From Roseivirga sp. (GTDB taxonomy: Bacteria; Bacteroidota; Bacteroidia; Cytophagales; Cyclobacteriaceae): a stretch of 64,000 nucleotides of DNA. Shown one piece after another: positions 16,093 to 24,713 of this stretch. The notes beneath the pieces are model-generated. The model saw only the letters and a program-made list of their open reading frames with translations. It had not been told where the DNA came from and did not search any database. The position numbers were made by a program, and so were the translations under genes. How positions within the stretch are numbered: the stretch's first letter is position 1; every line of letters begins with the position of its first letter. The stretch is taken from positions 62,001 through 126,000 of the forward strand of contig JAAWWF010000041.1 of NCBI GenBank assembly GCA_021404565.1, written 5' to 3'.

Positions 16093-19000
16093 ATGCAACT
16101 GTTCAAAAGGTCAATTCTTTATCTTCTACTCACATTTCTCGTTTCTCAATCCGCTTTCTCACAAGATTTCATACGCCTCAGGGGGCGGGTAGTAGAGGAA
16201 GGCAGCGATCAGCTTATTCCCTTTGTTACGGTACAGATCAAGGGAGTGGCCCTGGGTACCATTACTGAGGAAGATGGTCGGTTTGCTGTAAAAATACCAC
16301 TCCTATATGCCAAAGATACGCTGATCTTCTCCAGTGTAGGCTATCAAAAGAAGGAAGTGCTCATGTCCAGTTTGAAAGAAGAGATAGAGAATGAGATTAA
16401 ACTGGAAATCTATATTGAGGAGCTGGATGAGGTTACGGTAGTTCGCGGCCGGGAACGAGATCCGCTTAAGGTATTGAAGAAAGCCATTCGAAAAATCAAG
16501 TCAAATTACCCTAAGAAACCCTTTACCTATGATGCCTACTATCGGGAGCAGATCGTGGAGAATGGTGCCACGATAAAGTTTGCGGACGCAGCGACCACTT
16601 TTCAGCAAAGCGGTTATACCGGCAAGCGATTCAGACAAACCTTCGGAGGAGGCAGTTTTACAATCAACCTGAGAACGGGAAACGGAGCAGGTTTACTTTC
16701 CGGGGGGCTGTTTGGTTTAGGTGATTGGGGTGAGCGTTTGCACGATCACTTCGGGCATCGAACAACTACAGAAGATCGGGTTAAAATCCATGATTCCAGG
16801 GCCAGTCTGAATCTGACTAAAGAGAATATGGAGGCCAATATAGAAGGTGGCCCCTTGAGTACACTCAGTAAAGACCTGGTGCGATTCATCTCACATTTTA
16901 TGAACAAGAAGGAGTTTAAGAAGTACCGGTTCGAGTTATTTGAATCTCCCGATGAAGAAGGAAACTGGGACTATGTGGTGCGATTTAAGCCAAAAAAAGC
17001 TCCAGCTACTCTGGAGAAAATTCAAGCTGATCAGGCAAAAGGAAGGCGCATTAGCCGGACAGACATACTCTCAGGGGCGGTCCATATCGATCAGGACAGC
17101 TACGCCATCAAAAGGATTACCTATTCCGTAGAACAGAACTATCGCAGGCACATCTGTAATCTGCAGGAGATGAACATCAAGCACTACGGATACGAAGTAG
17201 ATGCCAGGTATAAGCAGGCAGGTAAAAAATGGCAGTTGGATAAACTTAAACGCATTGACGAGTTCATTTTTAAGGATACCGTCAAGGAGCAAACAACTCC
17301 TTATTCCACCATTACAGAGCTATTTGCCATTAATAACAAATCGGAGTTGGCCTCCGTTCCCAGTCGTGAGAGCTTTATTAACCTGGACGCCAATTTTCTC
17401 TATGACTATCCGCTGGAATACAACAAGGAGTTTTGGGACAAATATGAAACCGAGGTACCACTGGCCGTATTGAGCGATAAGCTGCGGGCTGATATGGAGG
17501 CCACTCAGTCATTGGAGAAGCAGTTTGCCCTTAAGCATTTGAGAGATGAGTCTATGCTGCCCCCAATTGCTGAAAAAGAACCAGTCGTGACCAAATGGCA
17601 TGGTACAGAGCTGATAGACGATTATCAGTGGCTCAAAGACCCCCAGGCACCCAAGAAAAATAAGCGGGTAATGGACTACCTGACAGCAGAAAATAAGTAT
17701 GCGGAAAATTATTTTATCCCTCTCAGAAAGAGCCAGCGACAAATAACCAATGAACTCTTCAATCAGCTTGACCCCGAAAGCAAAACAGAGCCTGTGAAGA
17801 GCTATGGGTATTGGTACTGGTCAAAGTATAAATCCAATGATGATGACTATCGCACCATATACCGCAAAAAGGCTGAGGAAGGAGCTAAAGAGGAAGTGCT
17901 TTTTGATTTACCAACCATCGCAGACAGCCTGGACTATTTTAGCCTGGGCTTCTATTCCATCAGCCCTGATAATAAGCTCATCGCTTATTCCATAGATACC
18001 GTGGGCAGGCAATCTTATATGACCTACATTAAGAATCTGGAATCAGGTGAGTTCCTGGCCGACTCCATCAAAGATGCCGGGGGCTTCCTTTGGGCTGAAG
18101 ACAGTAAAGGCTTCTTTCATTCTAAAATTGATAAGAAGAGAAACAGAAGTTACGCGGTCCTGTTCCACAACCTGGGTACATCTTTTGAGCAGGACAGCAC
18201 CTATATGGAGTCTGATGATACCGCCACGAATCTCAGCATCAGCAAATCACGAAGTAAACAGTATCTCTATCTCTATAAGTCTTCCAACAATTCAAACGAG
18301 GCCTATCTCTCAAAGAACAAATTCCCCTACAGTTTTAAGCTGGTAAAAGAGGCTGAACCCGATAAGCGATACAGCCTGAACCATGTTAAAGACCATTTCT
18401 ATGTCAGTACCAATATCGGTGCTGTGAATGGCCGGCTCATGATCACTGACACAGCCAAGCTTGACTTTGAGCATTGGAAAGAGGTGGTTTCCAGCACCGA
18501 TGATCAGATCATGATGGGCTATCGCGTGTTTGAAAATTACCTGGTGGTGCACAAGATGGAAAACATGAAGGAGCGTATTGAGCTGCTTAACCTCAATACC
18601 GCTGAAAGATGGCAGTTGAACGGGCTCAAAGATGATAAGTACAACACCATGTCGCTCGGCAGAAATGAGTTTGATTCAGATACGCTTCATTACTACATCA
18701 GCGCGCCTAACTATAAAACCAGAAAGGTAAGTTACCATATGGGTAACCGGGGTAGAAAGATAAAACAGGTGGACAAGAGCCGTGGCATATTCGTAGGCTT
18801 CTACAAAACCAAGCGTGTTTGGGCCGATGCGCGTGATGGTGCAAAAATTCCTATCACCCTGGTGTATCTGGGTCGGAAGGAGAAATTTCTCACCAACAGG
18901 GCTGTGATGGTAGATGCTTATGGCGCTTACGGTGCGGGGGGAAACCTGGGCTTTGACAGTGGGGCCTTACCACTACTCAGTCGTGGGATAGTTTATGCCT

Positions 19001-19650
19001 ATGTGCATGTACGAGGCGGAGGTGACCTGGGCGATAAGTGGTACCAGGACGGTAAGATGATGAATAAGATGAACACCTTCAACGACCTGATAGATGCCGT
19101 AGAATACATGAAAAGCAATGGGTTGGGGCATAAGGATAAATTCTTTGGAACCGGGGGAAGTGCCGGGGGCTTGCTGATGGGTGCGGTGGTGAATCAAAGA
19201 CCTGACCTGTTTCAGGGTGTCTTTCTGGATGTACCTTTTGTAGATGTGATCAATACCATGGGAGATGAATCATTGCCGCTCACGACAGGGGAATTTCAGG
19301 AATGGGGTAATCCCCAAAAGAGGAAAGAGTTTAAGTATATACTTCAATACTCACCCTATGAGAATGTAAAAGCTCAGAACTACCCGCGCATGGCCTTTTA
19401 TGCCGGTATCAATGACAAGAACGTGGGCTATTGGGAGCCTGCAAAAATGGTGGCGAAGCTGAGGGCGATGAAAACAGATGATAACACACTCATTCTGAAT
19501 ACTGGCATGAATGCCGGTCATGGTGCGGGCTCTGGAAGGATGGCCTCTTTGAATTTGCTGGCCTACAAATACTCTTTGATGCTGGAGTGGCTGACGGAGA
19601 TTGAGAACGAGATACGTAAGAAAAGTTTGCTGGAAGCCCAGTCGAAATAA
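16093..19650 (+). CDS. secreted fusion: CarboxypepD_reg-like domain + linker + S9A prolyl oligopeptidase
   Basis: This 1185-residue exported protein has a signal peptide (cleavage after AFSQ near residue 24). Residues ~28-112 form a CarboxypepD_reg-like beta-sandwich ('RLRGRVVEEGSDQLIPFVTV', 'FSSVGYQKKEV'). Residues ~115-480 resemble the region that follows this domain in Bacteroidota outer-membrane proteins ('TYDAYYREQIVENG'), but with no barrel. From ~490 it is an S9A oligopeptidase: a seven-bladed propeller start 'KWHGTELIDDYQWLKDP', then a hydrolase domain with Ser1023 in GTGGSAGG, Asp1108 in GINDKN and His1143 in 'NAGHGAGSGR'. The triad is complete, so it should be an active serine peptidase tethered to an adhesion-like or structural module. 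I know of no standard family with this order. One continuous frame, no internal stop. Confidence 0.88.
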   Translation: MQLFKRSILYLLLTFLVSQSAFSQDFIRLRGRVVEEGSDQLIPFVTVQIKGVALGTITEEDGRFAVKIPLLYAKDTLIFSSVGYQKKEVLMSSLKEEIENEIKLEIYIEELDEVTVVRGRERDPLKVLKKAIRKIKSNYPKKPFTYDAYYREQIVENGATIKFADAATTFQQSGYTGKRFRQTFGGGSFTINLRTGNGAGLLSGGLFGLGDWGERLHDHFGHRTTTEDRVKIHDSRASLNLTKENMEANIEGGPLSTLSKDLVRFISHFMNKKEFKKYRFELFESPDEEGNWDYVVRFKPKKAPATLEKIQADQAKGRRISRTDILSGAVHIDQDSYAIKRITYSVEQNYRRHICNLQEMNIKHYGYEVDARYKQAGKKWQLDKLKRIDEFIFKDTVKEQTTPYSTITELFAINNKSELASVPSRESFINLDANFLYDYPLEYNKEFWDKYETEVPLAVLSDKLRADMEATQSLEKQFALKHLRDESMLPPIAEKEPVVTKWHGTELIDDYQWLKDPQAPKKNKRVMDYLTAENKYAENYFIPLRKSQRQITNELFNQLDPESKTEPVKSYGYWYWSKYKSNDDDYRTIYRKKAEEGAKEEVLFDLPTIADSLDYFSLGFYSISPDNKLIAYSIDTVGRQSYMTYIKNLESGEFLADSIKDAGGFLWAEDSKGFFHSKIDKKRNRSYAVLFHNLGTSFEQDSTYMESDDTATNLSISKSRSKQYLYLYKSSNNSNEAYLSKNKFPYSFKLVKEAEPDKRYSLNHVKDHFYVSTNIGAVNGRLMITDTAKLDFEHWKEVVSSTDDQIMMGYRVFENYLVVHKMENMKERIELLNLNTAERWQLNGLKDDKYNTMSLGRNEFDSDTLHYYISAPNYKTRKVSYHMGNRGRKIKQVDKSRGIFVGFYKTKRVWADARDGAKIPITLVYLGRKEKFLTNRAVMVDAYGAYGAGGNLGFDSGALPLLSRGIVYAYVHVRGGGDLGDKWYQDGKMMNKMNTFNDLIDAVEYMKSNGLGHKDKFFGTGGSAGGLLMGAVVNQRPDLFQGVFLDVPFVDVINTMGDESLPLTTGEFQEWGNPQKRKEFKYILQYSPYENVKAQNYPRMAFYAGINDKNVGYWEPAKMVAKLRAMKTDDNTLILNTGMNAGHGAGSGRMASLNLLAYKYSLMLEWLTEIENEIRKKSLLEAQSK

Positions 19651-19652
19651 AA

Positions 19653-19681
19653 AAAGCGGCTCCAGGGCCGCTTTCCTTTTT
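19653..19681. terminator. bidirectional terminator between S9 fusion and ndk
   Basis: AAAGCGGC (19653-19660) pairs with GCCGCTTT (19667-19674). T-rich bases follow on the plus strand, and the A-run before it gives a U-run on the minus strand, so it can serve both convergent genes. Confidence 0.85.
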
Positions 19682-19699
19682 CTTAGCACCAAAGTCTTC

Positions 19700-20119
19700 C
19701 TAGAATCTCTCGAGCTGAGAGAAGTAGAAGTTACCTTCGATTGCCGCGTTGTCATCTGAATCAGAACCGTGTACTGCGTTAGCTGCAATAGATGTTGCAT
19801 AAATCTTACGGATAGTACCTTCCGCAGCTTCAGCCGGGTTGGTAGCACCAATCAATGTTCTGAAATCAGCAACAGCATTGTCTTTTTCTAAAATAGCTGC
19901 CACGATAGGGCCAGAAGACATGTAGGTTACCAATTCTCCATAGAATGGTCTCTCAGCATGCACTTCGTAGAACTTACCTGCCAGCTCGGCTGTAAGTTTT
20001 GTATACTTCATTGCCACGATCCTGAAGCCAGCTTCCTCGATCATTTTCGTAATTCCACCGATGTTACCTGCTGCAACAGCATCAGGCTTAATCATAGTGA
20101 AGGTTCTGTTTGTAGCCAT
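19700..20119 (-). CDS. ndk: nucleoside diphosphate kinase
   Basis: This 139-residue enzyme transfers the gamma-phosphate of ATP to NDPs through phosphohistidine H117 in 'NAVHGSDS'. The start '[12 protein letters not shown]' and the loop '[22 protein letters not shown]' are diagnostic. Length and motifs are normal. It is monocistronic and convergent with the S9 fusion gene across the shared terminator. Confidence 0.97.
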   Translation of the reverse strand: MATNRTFTMIKPDAVAAGNIGGITKMIEEAGFRIVAMKYTKLTAELAGKFYEVHAERPFYGELVTYMSSGPIVAAILEKDNAVADFRTLIGATNPAEAAEGTIRKIYATSIAANAVHGSDSDDNAAIEGNFYFSQLERF

Positions 20120-20336
20120 ATTTCTTTGTTATAAGTAGTTGCTCTTGAAATTTCGAGCGCAAAAATAGGAGATAATTTTTAATCTGCCTACGTAAGACGC
20201 TGATGCGGCTTATATTATCGAAATGAGAGGGGTAAACAAGGCTGATTATCACTGCGGGAACGTGTAAAACGCTTTTATGCAGGTAGATAAAGCTTCTGTT
20301 AACTCTTGCTTCGGAAACAAAGGGAAGTTAAAAACA

Positions 20337-20367
20337 TTGGTTTTTGAACGATTTCTTAACAATTTTG
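20337..20367 (+). promoter_or_regulatory. candidate promoter of the nrnA operon
   Basis: TTG at 20337-20339 and CAATTTTG at 20360-20367 approximate the TTTG / TAnnTTTG pair with about 20 bp between them. They lie 40 bp before the nrnA ATG. One -7 position deviates (C for T), so this is a tentative call. The remainder of the 287-bp gap shows nothing else. Confidence 0.35.
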
Positions 20368-20406
20368 GCGTTTGGTTTGAAGCTGGTTCGTCCGGCATAT
20401 GAATAA

Positions 20407-21432
20407 ATGCAAGATTTAGAATCGCTGAAGGCCGCGTTAAGTGGCCCCAAGAAAATAGTCATTACCACCCATTTTAAGCCAGATGCCGATGCACTCGGTT
20501 CTTCTCTGGGAATGGCCAATTACCTTCTTAAAAAAGGGCATCAGGTACAGGTAGTCACACCCAGTGATTATCCGACCTTCCTGTATTGGATGAAAGGTAA
20601 TGAGGATGTAATGGTATACAGTAAAGAGGTCGCAGAAGAGGTCAGAACTCTGATCAATGAGGCCGACCTTGTCATGACTCTCGATTTCTCTACCCTCAGT
20701 CGTATCGATGATATGGGTGAAATGGTCAGGGACTCTCCCGCTTATAAAGTCAACATAGACCATCATCTGGAACCCGAAAACTTTGCTGATTTTACCCTAT
20801 GGGACACCAAAGCGGCAGCTACCTGCGAATTGTGCTTTGAATTGATTGAAGCACTGGGAGATAAAGAGTTGATTGATCCGGATATAGCAGATTGTCTTTA
20901 TGCTGGTATTATGACGGACACCGGGAATTTCCGTCATGGTAATACCACCCAAAACGTTCACGAGGTGATTGCTGAGCTAATCCAGTTGGGAGCAGATAAC
21001 ACCAAAGTGGCCAGTAAGATTTACGATGGTAACTCACTCAATCGCCTGAGATTTATGGGCTATGCATTGAGTGAGAAACTGACCGTGATTCCCGAATATC
21101 ACACAGCATTCTTTGCCATTACGGCCGAGGAGCTTGAGCGTTTTGACTCTCAGACAGGTGATACAGAAGGCCTGGTGAATTATGCATTGTCAGTAAAAGA
21201 CATTGTTTTCGCTGCCATGTTTACTGACAGAAAGCAGGCTGTGAAGATGTCATTCCGGTCAGTAGGAGAGTTTCCGGCCAATGAAATAGCGGCTAAATTC
21301 TTTAATGGAGGAGGCCACAGAAATGCGGCTGGGGGTAAGTCTGATGAGACACTGGAAGCGACCGTTGCCAAGTTTATCTCGATTATTCCTGATTATAAAG
21401 ATTTGTTGGACAAAGAAAGTTTGAAGATATGA
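20407..21432 (+). CDS. nrnA: bifunctional oligoribonuclease / pAp phosphatase (DHH family)
   Basis: This 341-residue DHH-DHHA1 phosphoesterase shows 'THFKPDADALGS' (H22, D26, D28), the DHH triad D118-H119-H120 in 'NIDHHLEP', and the C-terminal DHHA1 glycine motif 'FNGGGHRNAAGG'. It should degrade nano-RNAs and 3'-phosphoadenosine 5'-phosphate in the cytoplasm. It is the first gene of a packed plus-strand run; its stop overlaps the ATG of the following FKBP lipoprotein (ATGA at 21429). In gliding Bacteroidota a DHH phosphoesterase next to an FKBP lipoprotein is a familiar neighbourhood. Confidence 0.93.
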   Translation: MQDLESLKAALSGPKKIVITTHFKPDADALGSSLGMANYLLKKGHQVQVVTPSDYPTFLYWMKGNEDVMVYSKEVAEEVRTLINEADLVMTLDFSTLSRIDDMGEMVRDSPAYKVNIDHHLEPENFADFTLWDTKAAATCELCFELIEALGDKELIDPDIADCLYAGIMTDTGNFRHGNTTQNVHEVIAELIQLGADNTKVASKIYDGNSLNRLRFMGYALSEKLTVIPEYHTAFFAITAEELERFDSQTGDTEGLVNYALSVKDIVFAAMFTDRKQAVKMSFRSVGEFPANEIAAKFFNGGGHRNAAGGKSDETLEATVAKFISIIPDYKDLLDKESLKI

Positions 21433-22307
21433 AAAGGGCTTTTTATGGGCTTTCGATGGCCCTGATAGTGGTATTGGCTAGCTGTGATTCAAATGCCGGG
21501 TTTACGGAGCTCGAGTCGGGCTATGCCTACAGGCTGGCTGATAATAAAGACGGTAAAAAGGCCGTTCGTGGAGATATCATGCTGATCCACCTTAAGAGCA
21601 TATATGATGGTGATTCTGTGATGATTGAACGCACCGTGGAAGATGGTTTTTTTATTAACCCCTACGGGCCCAGCCTGGGAGGGTTCAAAGAAGTACTTGA
21701 CCTATGTGACGAGGGAGATAGTATTGTTGTAAAAATGTCATGGGCCAAATACGAATCACTCACCAGAGTAGCTCCCGGTCCGGGTATTGATACATCAAAA
21801 ATGGTGAGTATGCATATGCGTATTGAAGAGATTGAAAACGAATCTATCGTAATTGCCCGGGTAAAGGAGGAACAAAGAGCCGTTGAAAAAACAATCATAG
21901 AAAAGTACATGGCTGACAATAATCTTGAAGGAGAAGAGTCGGCTGATGGTATTTATCAGGTGGTAAGAGAAGAAGGCGATGGGCCGAAGGCACAGCCAGG
22001 TCAGCAGGTATCTGTTAACTATGTGTTGCGTTTGATAGATGGTAAGCTGATAGACACAAACTATGAGGAAGTGGCCAGGGAAGCTGGCGCTTTTGACCAG
22101 CGTAGAGTACCTTACAGACCTTATGCCTTCACGGTGGGCAATGATGATGTGATTCCGGGCTGGCACAAGGGGATTCCTCTTGTAAAACTAGGTGGTAAAT
22201 CTACCTTGATTATTCCTTCCGAGTTGGGCTATGGTCCGAGAGGAAGACCAGGAATTCCACAGAATGCAATACTGGTTTTTGATGTTGAAGTTGTTGATAT
22301 AAAGTAA
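21429..22307 (+). CDS. FKBP-type peptidyl-prolyl isomerase lipoprotein, tandem domain (GldI-like)
   Basis: This 292-residue lipoprotein has the lipobox LASC at about residue 19. A first, degenerate FKBP-like half (~25-135) has 'VRGDIMLIHLKSIYDGDSV' but lacks the usual aromatic pocket. A second, canonical half has 'GQQVSVNYVLRLIDGKLID', 'VIPGWHKGIPLVKLGGKSTLIIPSELGYG' and 'ILVFDVEVVDIK'. It would fold exported proteins at the outer face or in the periplasm. The position right after a DHH phosphoesterase recalls gldI of gliding Bacteroidota, but GldI identity cannot be proven here, so no symbol is given. It overlaps nrnA by 4 bp. Confidence 0.87.
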   Translation: MKRAFYGLSMALIVVLASCDSNAGFTELESGYAYRLADNKDGKKAVRGDIMLIHLKSIYDGDSVMIERTVEDGFFINPYGPSLGGFKEVLDLCDEGDSIVVKMSWAKYESLTRVAPGPGIDTSKMVSMHMRIEEIENESIVIARVKEEQRAVEKTIIEKYMADNNLEGEESADGIYQVVREEGDGPKAQPGQQVSVNYVLRLIDGKLIDTNYEEVAREAGAFDQRRVPYRPYAFTVGNDDVIPGWHKGIPLVKLGGKSTLIIPSELGYGPRGRPGIPQNAILVFDVEVVDIK

Positions 22308-22320
22308 TAGAAGAGAGATT

Positions 22321-22806
22321 ATGAAAAAAGTAGTGACAGTATTTCTGGCCCTGGCAGCAGTAGTTGGTTTGTCATGTGATGGAGACGAAGTATTTAACGC
22401 TGAGGAACAGCTCCAGATTGATATCAGGTTGATCGATCAGTATCTGGCAGATAACTTCCTGACGGCCCAGGTAGATGAAGATACTCAGCTTAGGTATATT
22501 ATTGGTCAGCAAGGCACAGGAGACAATGCCGGGTTTGGTAACTCAGTAGAGGTGCATTACCGCGGCTATTTGCTGGATGGTACTGAATTTGATACAAGCT
22601 CAGGCAGAGGACCTTTGACTTTTGTTTTAGGCAGAGGTGATGTGATTCAGGGTTGGGACGTTGGTTTCCAGAAGCTGAACGTTGGCGCCCAGGCCACACT
22701 CTTTATTCCTTCTGGTCTGGCCTACGGTAATTCAAGAGGCCCTGCCAATGATTTACCCCCAAATTCAGTGCTTTTGTTTGATGTAACGGTAGTTGACATC
22801 AGGTAA
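22321..22806 (+). CDS. FKBP-type peptidyl-prolyl isomerase lipoprotein, single domain
   Basis: This 161-residue lipoprotein has a signal peptide ending in the lipobox 'GLSC' (Cys19). A short linker with 'IDIRLIDQYLADNFLTAQ' precedes a canonical FKBP domain: 'VEVHYRGYLLDGTEFDTSSGR', 'VIQGWDVGFQKLNVGAQATLFIPSGLAYG' and 'LLFDVTVVDIR'. All FK506-site aromatics appear to be kept. It follows the tandem FKBP gene by 13 bp, so two isomerases are made from one message. Confidence 0.93.
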   Translation: MKKVVTVFLALAAVVGLSCDGDEVFNAEEQLQIDIRLIDQYLADNFLTAQVDEDTQLRYIIGQQGTGDNAGFGNSVEVHYRGYLLDGTEFDTSSGRGPLTFVLGRGDVIQGWDVGFQKLNVGAQATLFIPSGLAYGNSRGPANDLPPNSVLLFDVTVVDIR

Positions 22807-22826
22807 CAGGAAATTCACAATATTGA

Positions 22827-22871
22827 AAGTGCCCGGTCTCAGTATCCCTGTTGGCTTATGGGCACTTTTTT
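22827..22871 (+). terminator. terminator after the FKBP pair
   Basis: AAGTGCCC (22827-22834) pairs with GGGCACTT (22860-22867) around a long loop and is followed by a T-run. The next gene starts only about 20 bp later, so some read-through is likely. Confidence 0.7.
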
Positions 22872-22890
22872 TATAAAAGGCCGGCTATAA

Positions 22891-23472
22891 ATGAAGATTT
22901 GCTTCGCTACAAACAATCAGAATAAACTCTCCGAAATTCAGCAGATTCTCGGAGATCAATTTCACATACTGTCCTTACAGGACATTGAATGCTTTGATGA
23001 TATTCCCGAGCCGTATGAAACGCTCGAAGAAAACTCGGCTGGAAAGGCGGAGTATATTTACAGTCGCTATCAGATTCCCGTGTTTGCCGATGATACGGGC
23101 CTTGAAATAACTGCACTGAAAGGAGCCCCGGGTGTTTACTCTGCACGTTATGGCGGACCTGAAAGAAGTGCGGAACAGAACATGAGTAAAGTGTTGGGTG
23201 AACTTAAGGAAGAACAAGACCGATCGGCCCGGTTCAGAACCATCATGACCTATATTGATCATACCGGAAGCTATCAGTTTGAAGGAATCGTTGAAGGTCA
23301 GATTATTAATGAGGTCAGGGGTGCGGGTGGTTTTGGTTATGACCCCATCTTTATACCCTCGGGCTACTCTCAAACGTTCGGGGAATTGCCGGCAAAAGTA
23401 AAGAATAAGATCAGCCACAGGGTAAGATCACTGGCCAGGCTGGTCGAATTTCTTAAAAGCAGACACAACTAA
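22891..23472 (+). CDS. rdgB: non-canonical purine NTP pyrophosphatase (RdgB/HAM1)
   Basis: This 193-residue ITPase hydrolyses dITP and XTP to the monophosphates, sanitising the nucleotide pool. The N-terminus 'CFATNNQNKLSEIQQIL' is the substrate-binding signature. It is followed by 'FADDTGLEI', 'PGVYSARYGG' and the C-terminal 'GFGYDPIFIPSGYSQTFGEL' with 'ISHRVRSL'. Full length. It sits directly after the terminator of the FKBP genes and 25 bp before udk. Confidence 0.97.
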   Translation: MKICFATNNQNKLSEIQQILGDQFHILSLQDIECFDDIPEPYETLEENSAGKAEYIYSRYQIPVFADDTGLEITALKGAPGVYSARYGGPERSAEQNMSKVLGELKEEQDRSARFRTIMTYIDHTGSYQFEGIVEGQIINEVRGAGGFGYDPIFIPSGYSQTFGELPAKVKNKISHRVRSLARLVEFLKSRHN

Positions 23473-23497
23473 GCATATTGTATATTAATTTTGCAGA

Positions 23498-24121
23498 ATG
23501 GACAAACCGTACATTATCGGTATAACAGGGGGTAGCGGCTCTGGTAAGACACGTTTTCTGGAGACACTTCTGAATGGGTTTAGTGAGGAAGAGGTTACCT
23601 GCATCTCTCAGGATGACTACTACCATCCGCGGGAATACCAACTCGTAGACGAGAACGGTGAACTGAATTTTGACAGACCTGAATCCATAGACTATGAACA
23701 CTTTGCCAGTGACTTGCGCCAGTTAAGTGAGGGCAAGGAGGTAGAGAAGCAAGAGTATACTTTTAACAATCCTGACGTAGTACCGGATGTGATTATTCGC
23801 AAACCGGCTCCGGTAATCCTGGTTGAAGGAATTTTCATATTTCACTACCCCAAAATCACCAATCTGCTTGACCTGAAGATTTTTGTAGACGCTATGGACT
23901 ACATTAAGCTGCAGAGAAGGCTCAAGCGCGATAGAGAAGAGCGTGGCTATGATGCTGACGATGTACTCTACAAATATGAGAACCATATCATGCCCTCCTA
24001 TCAGAAATACATTGCTCCACACAAAGACTATTCAGATCTGGTTGTGCCTAACAATAGCGACTTCTCAGGGGCTGTGAGCGTTGTTAAGGCATTTATCAAC
24101 TCTAAATTAGGTACCAAATAG
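23498..24121 (+). CDS. udk: uridine kinase
   Basis: This 207-residue P-loop kinase phosphorylates uridine and cytidine to the monophosphates (pyrimidine salvage). Walker A is GGSGSGK17T. 'SQDDYYHP' follows, and 'FNNPDVVPD' with 'LVEGIFIFHYPKI' form the nucleoside site. A TAATTTTG box (23486-23493) overlaps the region just before the ATG and could give a nearly leaderless message. Length is normal for bacterial Udk. Confidence 0.95.
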   Translation: MDKPYIIGITGGSGSGKTRFLETLLNGFSEEEVTCISQDDYYHPREYQLVDENGELNFDRPESIDYEHFASDLRQLSEGKEVEKQEYTFNNPDVVPDVIIRKPAPVILVEGIFIFHYPKITNLLDLKIFVDAMDYIKLQRRLKRDREERGYDADDVLYKYENHIMPSYQKYIAPHKDYSDLVVPNNSDFSGAVSVVKAFINSKLGTK

Positions 24122-24139
24122 CTGTGATTTTAACAGGGA

Positions 24140-24523
24140 ATGCCTACATTTGTGGCCGTTTCAATGAAGTTTAGCTCAGACATATCAACATTCAGAAAGA
24201 CCCTCTTCTTTGTTTTGGGTCTGTTGGTTGCAGCTTTTGTAGTCTCTCAGGAGGTTTTACAATATCACTGCTCCAAGTTGGCCCTCTCTGTAGAGCAGTC
24301 AGATGAAGCTGATGATGAGCAAAATGAGGTAGTTTATGAGTTTACCTGCGATGTTATGCTACCCGCAGGTACCGACTTGCTCAAACCCTTCAATCCCGTT
24401 TTTATTCGCGAAGTAATCAGGGAGTCTGAAGAACCGAATTTCTCAATAGCAGATGTTCCTCTTCACGATACCCGACATTATAAGACACTCTTTCGGCAGA
24501 TTATATCCCCAAACGCACCCTAG
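24140..24523 (+). CDS. small membrane-anchored protein, unknown function
   Basis: This 127-residue protein has one N-terminal hydrophobic helix (residues ~20-38, 'TLFFVLGLLVAAFVVSQEVL') followed by an acidic linker and a short polar C-terminus. The second ATG (24164, MKFSSDIS) gives a more typical signal/anchor N-terminus and is an equally likely start. It lies 19 bp after udk and could be co-transcribed. I do not recognise the family; two Cys residues flank the acidic segment. Confidence 0.6.
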   Translation: MPTFVAVSMKFSSDISTFRKTLFFVLGLLVAAFVVSQEVLQYHCSKLALSVEQSDEADDEQNEVVYEFTCDVMLPAGTDLLKPFNPVFIREVIRESEEPNFSIADVPLHDTRHYKTLFRQIISPNAP

Positions 24524-24618
24524 GGCCAGATTCCGATTGCCGGCTTAAAAGCCTCAACCGTTACTGTTGAGCACCTGTAATACCTAATTCAAACATATTT
24601 TAACCAAACCAGACAATG

Positions 24619-24684
24619 ATGACCTGACACTAAAGGTGTTGTTTAGGTCATTTAGCAAGGTTTTTCGACTGCCCTGAGGCGGTC
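24619..24684 (+). promoter_or_regulatory. two hairpins in the secDF leader
   Basis: ATGACCT (24619-24625) pairs with AGGTCAT (24645-24651) around an inner CAC/GTG stem. Then GACTGCC (24667-24673) pairs with GGCGGTC (24678-24684) around CTGA. Both lie in the 190-bp gap just before secDF, and the first is followed by a T-rich stretch. This could be an attenuator or translation-control leader. Confidence 0.4.
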
Positions 24685-24713
24685 AACTGATCATTGAAAA
24701 CTAATACTAAGCG

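Noticed and set aside
19351-19851. A 166-codon minus-strand frame across the end of the S9 fusion gene and ndk.
   Set aside because: It overlaps the ndk coding sequence in another frame and the S9 catalytic region, and has no recognisable protein features.
21429-22307. Naming the tandem FKBP protein GldI.
   Set aside because: Only the neighbourhood and fold agree. The sequence itself does not separate GldI from other FKBP lipoproteins.
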